Shown here: one piece after another, positions 1 through 5,730 of the stretch
Layout: every line of letters starts with the position of its first letter
Numbering within the stretch: the first letter of the stretch is position 1
NCBI GenBank assembly: GCA_032111745.1
Contig: JAULUH010000560.1
Span: 1 to 6,436, forward strand
Length of the DNA: 6,436 bases
Direction: 5' to 3'
DNA from: JAULUH01 sp032111745
GTDB lineage: Bacteria; Chloroflexota; Anaerolineae; JAAEKA01
Program-made: the position numbers and the translations under genes
The notes under the pieces: model-generated
Database searches by the model: none
The model's input: only the letters and a program-made list of their open reading frames with translations
What the model was told of the DNA's origin: nothing

Positions 1-236
1 TGCAGAGCCGGAGTGGTGAAAAGCAGGTCCCCCAGGTGGTCGGGCCGGATAACCAGGATTTGGCGTGGTGCTGTCTCGACCGGTGCCGTCCGGGATGCGT
101 AGCGCGCTGCGCCCCACTGGCGCAAGAGTCGCAGGCGCAGCTGCTGCCGCGTTGTCCGCTCCGGTACCCGGGCATTTTCCTGCCGGTGCTTCTCGGCCAG
201 GGTTGCCCGCTGCGCGGGCGGGGTGGTGGGTTCCAT
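1..236 (-). CDS. GT9 family glycosyltransferase (heptosyltransferase-like), N-terminal part, cut by window edge
   Basis: The reading frame starts at the ATG at 236-234 and stays open to the window edge, giving 78 complete codons. Residues 60-78 read ILVIRPDHLGDLLFTTPAL, the characteristic first beta strand and glycine-aspartate turn of GT9 enzymes (ADP-heptose:LPS heptosyltransferase family). In that family this segment forms the N-terminal Rossmann domain that faces the acceptor. Most family members begin almost directly with this strand; here about 58 residues precede it, rich in Arg, Gln, Ala and Pro, with no signal peptide or membrane segment. The likely role is transfer of a sugar from a nucleotide-activated donor to a surface glycan or lipid carrier at the cytoplasmic face of the membrane. 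Heptose itself cannot be assumed. The gene starts 40 bases after the GT4 gene at 277-1563 and is probably the third gene of that operon. No strong Shine-Dalgarno sequence is visible before the ATG, so the exact start is uncertain. The nucleotide-binding C-terminal half is outside the window. Confidence 0.85.
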   Translation of the reverse strand, partial: MEPTTPPAQRATLAEKHRQENARVPERTTRQQLRLRLLRQWGAARYASRTAPVETAPRQILVIRPDHLGDLLFTTPAL

Positions 237-276
237 AGGCGTGCAATCACAGGAGCCGGTGCCCCGGGCCGGCCCG

Positions 277-1563
277 TTACGGGTTGATCCCTAGCTCCTG
301 ATAGACGGCCTTCATGCGCGGCACGATGGCCTGCCAGCCGTAATTGGCCTCCACAAAAGCCCGGCCCGCATCACCCAATCGCTCCCGGAATTGATGATCC
401 TGCAACAGCGCTACCACCGTGTCCGAAAACCGCGCCGGGTCATCAGCAAAGGCCAGCGCGTCCTGCTCCTCCAGGGGGAAACCCTCAGCCCCCACGTGCG
501 TGCTGACCACCGCCCGGCGCATGGCCATGGCCTCTAGCACCTTCAGCCGCGTGCCACCGCCGATGCGCATGGGTACCACGTACACCGCCGCTGCCGCAAT
601 GTGGGCGCGGATATCCGGCACCCAGCCGGCAATAGTCACCCCGGGCAGGGTACCCAACCTGGCCACACGCTCGTGCGGCTGCTTGCCGACCACGATGAAA
701 CGCGCCTCGGGCACCTGCCGGCGTACCAGCGGCAGCACCTCCTTGGCAAACCAGGTCACGGCATCGATGTTGGGTCGAAAGTCCATCTTTCCCGTGAACA
801 TGATCGCATGGGATCCGTAGTCCGGTGGCTGCGGGTCCAGCCGGCGGTCATAAGCTCCATAGTAGCCCAAGTCGACGCCGTTGGGCACGACGGTGACCTG
901 CAGCATAGGATTCAGCTCCAGTAGCGCCTGCCGGTCGGCCTCCGACACTGCCACCACCCGATCGGCCTGCCGGCAGACCGTTGCCTCATAGCGCTGCAAC
1001 TTCTGCCATTGGATGAACGAATAGCCGGCGGCGTGCCAGCGGGAAGGCCGCCGCGAGTCCGTCTCCCAGGCCCGTTGTTGCAGCACGTATTCGGCATTAT
1101 GGTCGTCGAATACCAGCCTGGGGCGCCCAATGGGAATCTCCGGCCGGTCCTCCTTGACCCGGGCCAAGCGCCACAAGGGATGGCTAGACAGCCACAGGCC
1201 GTAGGGGGCCATCTCAATGCCCTCGATCTGCACGGCATCGTAGCGATATTGCTCCAGCAGCATTCCCAACCTAGCCTGTAGACCGCTCGAGCTCAGACGG
1301 TGAGCCATGTCCGGCGCCGGGTGGAGCAGGGTCGTCGCCAGGCGCTGTGCCGTCGTGCGCTTGGGTGCCGGCACGGTGTCGACCAGCGCACAATAGCGGG
1401 CTAGCGGCGAGTTCTCCGGGTGCTCGTCGCCCTCCTGCTTGAAGGAGAGGACATGCACCTCATAGTCCTGGGCCAGGTGCGCAATCAGGTTATAGTTACG
1501 GATCGTGGTACCCTGGTGGGGTGGATAGGGTACCTGCGGGGTGAGGAACAGTAGACGTGCCAT
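277..1563 (-). CDS. GT4 family glycosyltransferase (GT-B fold), 428 aa
   Basis: This 428-residue protein has the two-domain GT-B layout of retaining GT4 glycosyltransferases. The N-terminal acceptor domain opens with LLFLTPQVPYPPHQG (residues 4-18), followed by IRNYNLIAHLA, the opening typical of sugar transferases resembling those linked to the PEP-CTERM/EpsH exopolysaccharide group. FDDHNAEY (152-159) and the segment AVSEAD (205-210) are also typical. The C-terminal donor domain starts near residue 250 with FTGKMDFRPN (256-265) and contains RIGGGTRLKVLEAM (333-346), then STHVGAEGF. The second glutamate of the usual EX7E motif is E344, while the first position is a glycine (G336), a variation I recall as common in this subgroup. 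Length is normal and there is no signal peptide, so it should act in the cytoplasm or on the inner membrane face. It begins 20 bases after the upstream GT4 gene and ends 40 bases before the GT9 gene. The Shine-Dalgarno sequence is weak (CAGG just before the ATG), suggesting coupling to the preceding gene. Donor and acceptor sugars cannot be read from the sequence. Confidence 0.9.
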   Translation of the reverse strand: MARLLFLTPQVPYPPHQGTTIRNYNLIAHLAQDYEVHVLSFKQEGDEHPENSPLARYCALVDTVPAPKRTTAQRLATTLLHPAPDMAHRLSSSGLQARLGMLLEQYRYDAVQIEGIEMAPYGLWLSSHPLWRLARVKEDRPEIPIGRPRLVFDDHNAEYVLQQRAWETDSRRPSRWHAAGYSFIQWQKLQRYEATVCRQADRVVAVSEADRQALLELNPMLQVTVVPNGVDLGYYGAYDRRLDPQPPDYGSHAIMFTGKMDFRPNIDAVTWFAKEVLPLVRRQVPEARFIVVGKQPHERVARLGTLPGVTIAGWVPDIRAHIAAAAVYVVPMRIGGGTRLKVLEAMAMRRAVVSTHVGAEGFPLEEQDALAFADDPARFSDTVVALLQDHQFRERLGDAGRAFVEANYGWQAIVPRMKAVYQELGINP

Positions 1564-1583
1564 AACCTGAGGATGCCGCCAGC

Positions 1584-2705
1584 CTAGGCCCCGCTGAGCA
1601 CGCTGCGATAGACGGCCAGAGTCTCCTCGGCCGCTCGCTCCCAGGAGAATCGCCGAGCCCTGATCAGGCCCTTGTCACGTAGTGACCTGTGAAGCGCGTC
1701 GTCAGTCAACAGCCGGTGCAAGGCCACGGCCAACTCCTCGGGGTTCTCCGGGTCGATCAATAGAGCCGCATCTCCGACGACCTCGGGCAGGCTGGAGACG
1801 TTAGATACGATCACGGGTGTCCCGCAGGCCATGGCCTCCAGGGGAGTCAGGCCAAAGCCCTCATAGAACGCGGGATGGGCCAGGCAGCGGGCAGCATTAT
1901 ACAGGTAGACCAGGTCCTCGGTCTCGACCCGGCCGAGGAAGATCACCTCCCGGCGCAGGTCCAGCCGATCCACCTCGGCGAAGATCTGGTCCGCCAGCCA
2001 GCCGATGGCGCCGGCCAGCACCAGCCCGATGCTCACCCGGTAGTCATCCCGCAGCCGCCGGTAGGCCTGCAACAGGGCGTTGATGTTCTTGCGTGGTTCG
2101 ATAGTGCTCACAAACAGGATGAAATCGTCAGGCACGGGGAACTTACCGCGCACGGCCGCGAGCGCATCCATGCGGTCCATGGGCCGGAATAGTGGGGCTG
2201 CAGCCTCGTGGACCACAGTCACCTTCTCTGAAGGCACGCCCAGCCGCTGAACCAGGTCGTTCTTGGTGCTATGGGATACGGCAATGATGTGGTTAGCGCG
2301 GCGCACGGCCTGATCTACCAGCCCATAGTAGCGTGCGCTATCCTCAGTCAGGAAATGGGGCCAGGTTAGAAAGGCCAGGTCATGCACGGTGATCACCGAC
2401 CGGAACTGATTGACCCGCAGGGGCGGGATAAAATCGGTACTATGGAGCAGGTCCAGGTCCAGGCGCCGCGCCGGCATCTCTAGGGCCAGGAGCGGCTGTT
2501 CCAAGCGGTGATGGCTGGGCGTCCACAGGCCCACGCGTTGCACATTGGCATGCTTCACCAGCGGTGCGTGGTCCTTACGGTGCTGCAGAAGGATAAAGTC
2601 GTCCTCTGGTGCCAGCGCGGCCAGGGCTTCGGCAAGATGGATCGTGTATTGGCCGATGCCAGCCTTTGTGTAGTGGACGATCCGGGCATCAATCGCAATG
2701 CGCAT
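1584..2705 (-). CDS. GT4 family glycosyltransferase (GT-B fold), first gene of the minus-strand operon, 373 aa
   Basis: This is a complete 373-residue GT4 glycosyltransferase. The N-terminal domain begins MRIAIDAR (1-8) with the glycine-rich KAGIGQY loop (14-20). It continues with VITVHDLAFL (104-113), which carries the usual His-Asp, and IIAVSHSTKNDL (140-151). The donor-binding domain begins at FILFVSTIEPRKN (195-207), whose Arg-Lys pair is expected to contact the nucleotide diphosphate. It reaches the classical EX7E motif in FYEGFGLTPLEAMACGTPV, with glutamates E282 and E290. The sequence resembles mannosyl- or rhamnosyl-transferases of the WbpY/MtfB kind, but substrate prediction from sequence alone is unsafe. 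No membrane segment or signal peptide is present. The ATG at 2705-2703 fits the family N-terminus exactly and has GAAGGA (2717-2722) upstream at a slightly long spacing of 11 bases. A promoter at 2803-2832 and a terminator-like hairpin at 2740-2780 lie in front of it, so expression may be attenuated. The next GT4 gene follows after 20 bases. Confidence 0.93.
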   Translation of the reverse strand: MRIAIDARIVHYTKAGIGQYTIHLAEALAALAPEDDFILLQHRKDHAPLVKHANVQRVGLWTPSHHRLEQPLLALEMPARRLDLDLLHSTDFIPPLRVNQFRSVITVHDLAFLTWPHFLTEDSARYYGLVDQAVRRANHIIAVSHSTKNDLVQRLGVPSEKVTVVHEAAAPLFRPMDRMDALAAVRGKFPVPDDFILFVSTIEPRKNINALLQAYRRLRDDYRVSIGLVLAGAIGWLADQIFAEVDRLDLRREVIFLGRVETEDLVYLYNAARCLAHPAFYEGFGLTPLEAMACGTPVIVSNVSSLPEVVGDAALLIDPENPEELAVALHRLLTDDALHRSLRDKGLIRARRFSWERAAEETLAVYRSVLSGA

Positions 2706-2739
2706 CCCAGAGGCAATCCTTCAACCAGCGAACCCCATG

Positions 2740-2780
2740 AAAAACGCCTCCACACCTGGTCTGATGGTGGTATGGAGGCG
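2740..2780 (-). terminator. Intrinsic-terminator-like hairpin in the leader of the glycosyltransferase operon
   Basis: On the minus strand the arm CGCCTCCATACC (2780-2769) pairs with GGTGTGGAGGCG (2756-2745) across a 12-base loop. All 12 positions pair, with one G-U wobble, and five T residues (2744-2740) follow directly. On the plus strand the same position gives an A-C mismatch and no T-run follows, so the element is built for leftward transcription. It lies between the leftward promoter (2803-2832) and the GT4 start codon at 2705. It should therefore act as a leader terminator (attenuator) or as the end of a very short RNA, rather than as the terminator of an upstream gene. Confidence 0.7.
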
Positions 2781-2802
2781 GCAATGCCTGTCTGCGAGAG
2801 GC

Positions 2803-2832
2803 ACTATACCATAGAAGAACGGCACCCGTCAA
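2803..2832 (-). promoter_or_regulatory. Sigma70-type promoter for the glycosyltransferase operon
   Basis: On the minus strand TTGACG (2832-2827, five of six matches to TTGACA) is followed by an 18-base spacer and TATAGT (2808-2803, five of six matches to TATAAT). TGG directly before the -10 box supplies an extended -10 element. Transcription should begin near 2793-2797, leaving a leader of about 90 bases before the GT4 start codon, and the terminator-like hairpin sits inside that leader. Confidence 0.75.
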
Positions 2833-2930
2833 GTTGGCGCCTATTTCGCCACCGCCATCCAGCCAGAATCCGTCGCCGCGATGCCGAGTCTTGGGAGTGC
2901 TGCCATGAACCAAGCCATCGCTCCGCGGTC

Positions 2931-2952
2931 ACCGATCTGACCGATTATCGGT
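2931..2952. repeat. Clustered ACCGAT hexamers with inverted repeat, candidate operator
   Basis: ACCGAT occurs at 2931-2936 and again at 2940-2945, and its reverse complement ATCGGT occurs at 2947-2952. The second and third copies form a near-perfect palindrome with one central base. The first and third, extended by one base, form a 7-bp inverted repeat (CACCGAT/ATCGGTG) across 10 bases. The cluster ends 27 bases upstream of the rightward -35 box, a plausible position for an activator or repressor site. No regulator is identified, and chance cannot be ruled out. Confidence 0.35.
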
Positions 2953-2979
2953 GCTGCAGGCCGAGAGTCAAGTGATCCT

Positions 2980-3008
2980 TTGCCCAGAGCTTCTAACCGT
3001 GCTATAAT
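2980..3008 (+). promoter_or_regulatory. Sigma70-type promoter for the yqeY-pgpH-ybeY-dgkA operon
   Basis: TTGCCC (2980-2985, four of six matches to TTGACA) is separated by exactly 17 bases from a perfect TATAAT (3003-3008). TGC directly before the -10 box gives an extended -10 element. Predicted transcription start is near 3014-3016, leaving a leader of about 75 bases before the yqeY ATG. The next genes follow without room for strong promoters of their own, so this probably drives the whole plus-strand block. Confidence 0.8.
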
Positions 3009-3077
3009 GCGCGCCTGACCGGACTGTGGCCGGAGAACGAGTTCTTTGAGAGCTACCAATAGGCCGCATGGGAAGTT

Positions 3078-3083
3078 AAGGAG
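3078..3083 (+). promoter_or_regulatory. Shine-Dalgarno sequence of yqeY
   Basis: AAGGAG lies 6 bases before the ATG at 3090. It is the best ribosome-binding site in the window and fixes the start of the yqeY-like gene. It also shows that this organism uses Shine-Dalgarno initiation at operon heads, while the internal genes of both operons have weak sites. Confidence 0.8.
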
Positions 3084-3089
3084 AACCGG

Positions 3090-3560
3090 ATGGCCTTGCG
3101 TGAACAGCTGGATGCCGACCTGCTTGACGCCATGCGCGCGCAGGATGAGGTGCGCAAGCTTGCGCTGCGCAGCGCAAAGACGGCTATCCTCAACGCCGAG
3201 ATCGAGAAGCGCGGCCAGGAGGGGCCTGACGCCAAGCTGACCACGGACGAGGTGCTGGCCGTGATCGGCAAGCAGGCCAAGCAGCGCCGCGAGTCCATCG
3301 CCGAGTTCTCCAAGGCCGGCCGGGATGACCTGGTCCAACAGGAAGCCGCCGAACTCGCCGTTCTGGAGTCCTATCTGCCGCGCCAGCTCACCCCCGAGGA
3401 GATCAGTGCGGTCGTACGGCAGGTCATCCTTGAGGTGGGAGCAACCGATCCTAAACAGGTAGGCCTGGTCATGCGATCAGCTATGGACCGGCTGCGCGGC
3501 CAGGCCGACGGCAAGCTGGTCAACCAGATCGCCCGTGATCTGTTGAGCGGCGCCGCATGA
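3090..3560 (+). CDS. yqeY: GatB/YqeY domain protein
   Basis: This 156-residue protein matches the stand-alone YqeY family in length and pattern. It opens with LREQLDADLLDAMRAQDEVR (3-22), continues with LRSAKTAILNAEIEKR, and has a helical middle with KQAKQRRESIAEF. It then shows the family signature EAAELAVLESYLPRQLTPEE (residues 84-103) and ends with KLVNQIARDLL. The fold is related to the C-terminal tRNA-binding region of GatB, the subunit of Asp-tRNA(Asn)/Glu-tRNA(Gln) amidotransferase. Free YqeY has no amidotransferase active site, and its exact function is not established. It is predicted to be cytoplasmic and largely helical, with no signal peptide. The ATG is preceded by AAGGAG at ideal spacing and a near-consensus promoter lies about 80 bases upstream, so this is the first gene of the rightward operon. 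The rpsU gene often found in front of yqeY in other bacteria is absent here. The stop codon is 10 bases before the GTG that may begin the following gene. Confidence 0.95.
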   Translation: MALREQLDADLLDAMRAQDEVRKLALRSAKTAILNAEIEKRGQEGPDAKLTTDEVLAVIGKQAKQRRESIAEFSKAGRDDLVQQEAAELAVLESYLPRQLTPEEISAVVRQVILEVGATDPKQVGLVMRSAMDRLRGQADGKLVNQIARDLLSGAA

Positions 3561-3570
3561 CCTGAGGCGT

Positions 3571-5730
3571 GTGACCGCCATGATCGACACAACCTCTGGG
3601 GGCACTTGGAAAGCCGGCCGTGGGCCGGTTGGACCAGTTGACGGGCAGTCCATTTTCCGAGCCCTCGTCTTCGGCGCTATACTGGTGCTGCTGACCACGG
3701 TTGTCCTGGTGCTGCAGTGGCCCCTCAGTGGCCAATACAATCTCGCCCTGGGGGATGTCAGCCCTGTCGACATCCGCTCCCCCCGTTACGTGGCATTCAT
3801 CAGCGAAAGCCTGACCGAGGCGGACCGGCAGGCCGCGGAGCGTCGCGTCATCGAGCAGTTCGAGCCCCTGCCACGCGCTCGTGCCGACCAGGTGCGCCGG
3901 GCTCGTGATATCATGGCCGCGATCAGCGAGGTGCGTGGCCAGGGAGAGGCAGGCACTGCCACCGCCGAGCAGATCGCCCAATTCAGGCAGCTGCCCGACA
4001 TCCCGTTGGCCGACGAACAGTGGCAGGCGATCCTGCAGCTCGACGAGACGGGCTGGGAGCGCGTAGCGATCCAGGTGCCGGCAGTGCTGAACGTCATCAT
4101 GCTAAACGAGATCAGGGAGAACCAGTTGGAGACCTTCCGGCGCAATGTCCCGGCCTATCTCGATCTGGTCGCGGAAAACGAGGCCCTGGCCGCCGCAGCC
4201 CTGGTTAGAAGCCTGCTGCGCCCCAACATGGTGCTCAACGCGGAGCGCACCGAGGCAGCCCGCGCCGAAGCCCGCAATTCGGTACTGCCCAAGACCGCCA
4301 GCTATGAGGAAAACGAGATCATCATCCGGCAGGGGGATATTGTCAATGCCCGGCATATCGAGGCCTTGACAGCCCTGGGCCTGAACCAACCCCGCTGGGA
4401 CTGGTGGCAGCTACTACAAGCCTTCATCGTCGCCGTCGTCCTGGCCGGCATTTTCGACGTCTATCTACTAAAGGCTGCCCCACGCCAGATCCTAGAGCCC
4501 AGGCAGCTCGGGCTATTGCTGGCCCTGATGGCGACGTTTCTGCTGCTGGCCAAGCTTATGGTGCCAGGCCATACCCTGCTGCAGTATATCTTTCCCCTGG
4601 CCGCTCTCCCGATGCTCATCTATCCCCTGCTGGGACCTGCGCCGACCTTTCTGGTCGTCATCTACTTCGGCGTGGTGATCGCCTATCTCACCAATGGGCT
4701 GCTCCCTATCCTGGTGTATAGCGTGACCGGACCACTGATCGGTGCCTTGCTCCTTGGTCGCGCGGATCGCACCGGCGATTTCGTACGGGCAGGGGCCGTC
4801 ATCGCGGCGATCAGCCTGGCCGTGCTGATCGCTTTCAACGTGCCGGTAGAGGGCCAGGTCGGGGCCGACTATCTGCAGTTGCTTGCGGCTGCCCTGGCCA
4901 ACGGTGGCCTGGCTGCCAGCATCAGCCTGATCGGTTTCTACCTGCTGGGCACTATCTTCGACCTGACTACACCCTTACGCCTGATGGACCTGGCGCGCCC
5001 CAACCATCCCCTGCTAAGCACCTTGATGACCAAGGCCCCAGGCACCTATCACCATTCCCTGTTGGTAAGCAACCTGGCCGAGCAGGCGGCCCAGGCCATC
5101 GGCGCCGACGCCTACCTGACCCGGGTGGGGTCCTACTATCACGATATCGGCAAGACGAACCATCCCTATTTCTTCGTCGAGAACCGGCTCGAGGACACCA
5201 GCCCCCACGACCAGTTGGATCCCTGGTCCAGCGCCCAAATCATCATCAACCATGTGCGCGATGGCATGGAGCTGGCCCGGCGCCATCGGCTTCCCCGCCG
5301 GATCCGTGATTTCATCGCCGAGCATCAGGGCACCACGCTCGTGCGCACTTTCTACAGCTCCGCCCAGGAGATGGCCGGTGCCGGGCAGGTGAATGAAGCG
5401 GATTTTCGCTATCCTGGCCCCAAGCCGCAGTCCAAGGAAACGGCCATCCTCATGCTGGCCGACAGCTGCGAGAGCGCCGTGCGCGCGGCCCATCCCGAAT
5501 CGCGCGAGCAGATCGACGAACTGGTCAGCAAGATCATCGGGCAACGCCTCAGCGAAGGGGAGCTCTCCCAGAGCGACCTGACCCTGCGCGAGCTGGAAAC
5601 CATTCGCGAGGTCTTCGTACGCTCCCTGCAAGGCGTCCACCATCCCCGGATCAAGTATCCTGAGCCAGAAATCCCACCACTACCCGTGCCCTCCGATGAG
5701 CCAACCCGCCAACCCGCCTCAGTCAACTGA
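3571..5730 (+). CDS. pgpH: 7TM-HD family membrane phosphohydrolase, probable cyclic di-AMP phosphodiesterase (PgpH-like)
   Basis: This protein has the complete PgpH (7TMR-HD) architecture at 719 residues. There is one N-terminal membrane segment (about 29-50) and a large extracytoplasmic domain (about 52-275, ending with the conserved-looking IIIRQGDIVNARHIEALTALGL region). A block of seven predicted membrane helices follows at roughly 281-301, 312-331, 335-354, 358-374, 377-396, 404-423 and 435-464. The cytoplasmic HD domain is last. Metal-binding residues expected for the HD domain are visible: H494 in APGTYHHS, H524 and D525 in YHDIGK, H561 in IINHVRDG, H585 in AEHQGT and D631 in LADSCES. 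PgpH in Firmicutes hydrolyses cyclic di-AMP to pApA, affecting osmolyte balance and cell-wall homeostasis; that activity is inferred here by homology. The C-terminus is a proline-rich tail (about 696-719). Two starts are possible: GTG at 3571, with GAGG only 3 bases upstream, or ATG at 3580 with GAGG 12 bases upstream, giving 716 residues. Its end overlaps ybeY by 35 bases. Confidence 0.95.
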   Translation: MTAMIDTTSGGTWKAGRGPVGPVDGQSIFRALVFGAILVLLTTVVLVLQWPLSGQYNLALGDVSPVDIRSPRYVAFISESLTEADRQAAERRVIEQFEPLPRARADQVRRARDIMAAISEVRGQGEAGTATAEQIAQFRQLPDIPLADEQWQAILQLDETGWERVAIQVPAVLNVIMLNEIRENQLETFRRNVPAYLDLVAENEALAAAALVRSLLRPNMVLNAERTEAARAEARNSVLPKTASYEENEIIIRQGDIVNARHIEALTALGLNQPRWDWWQLLQAFIVAVVLAGIFDVYLLKAAPRQILEPRQLGLLLALMATFLLLAKLMVPGHTLLQYIFPLAALPMLIYPLLGPAPTFLVVIYFGVVIAYLTNGLLPILVYSVTGPLIGALLLGRADRTGDFVRAGAVIAAISLAVLIAFNVPVEGQVGADYLQLLAAALANGGLAASISLIGFYLLGTIFDLTTPLRLMDLARPNHPLLSTLMTKAPGTYHHSLLVSNLAEQAAQAIGADAYLTRVGSYYHDIGKTNHPYFFVENRLEDTSPHDQLDPWSSAQIIINHVRDGMELARRHRLPRRIRDFIAEHQGTTLVRTFYSSAQEMAGAGQVNEADFRYPGPKPQSKETAILMLADSCESAVRAAHPESREQIDELVSKIIGQRLSEGELSQSDLTLRELETIREVFVRSLQGVHHPRIKYPEPEIPPLPVPSDEPTRQPASVN

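Larger units (their letters stand above)
2706..3089. promoter_or_regulatory. Divergent intergenic regulatory region
   Basis: This 384-base stretch separates the glycosyltransferase operon (leftward) from the yqeY operon (rightward). It contains a leftward promoter (2803-2832), a leftward hairpin with U-tract (2740-2780), a rightward promoter (2980-3008), and three ACCGAT/ATCGGT hexamers (2931-2952) between the promoters. The open frames crossing it on either strand have no ribosome-binding site and no recognisable protein features. The part between the two -35 boxes (2833-2979) holds no gene I can support. No tRNA or known riboswitch pattern was recognised. Confidence 0.75.

Noticed and set aside
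36..287. Plus-strand open frame of 83 codons at the left edge
   Set aside because: It is antisense to the GT9 reading frame, which carries a recognisable family motif; the 83-residue product looks like low-complexity GC-rich shadow translation.
2721..2738. Five-codon reading frame (MGFAG) just after the leader hairpin, a possible leader peptide
   Set aside because: It has no ribosome-binding site because the U-tract is directly upstream, and it has no run of regulatory codons. It lies downstream of the hairpin, so its translation could not control that hairpin in the classical way.
2508..2975. Plus-strand open frame of 155 codons running from within the GT4 gene into the intergenic region
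   Set aside because: Half of it is antisense to a clear glycosyltransferase, it runs across the leftward promoter and hairpin, and it has no ribosome-binding site or recognisable domain.
3015..3089. Possible riboswitch or small ORF in the yqeY leader
   Set aside because: Only a short AGAA-CGAG-TTCT self-complementary stretch and CCGG repeats are visible. The leader is too short and unstructured for a known riboswitch, and the only ATG near its beginning gives three codons.
2841..3338. Minus-strand open frame of 165 codons across the yqeY start
   Set aside because: It is antisense to the YqeY signature and its start context lacks a Shine-Dalgarno sequence; the reading is a shadow of the real gene.
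5014..5643. Minus-strand open frame of 209 codons
   Set aside because: It lies entirely antisense to the conserved HD domain of the PgpH-like protein. Long antisense frames are expected in GC-rich genes, and the product shows no family features.
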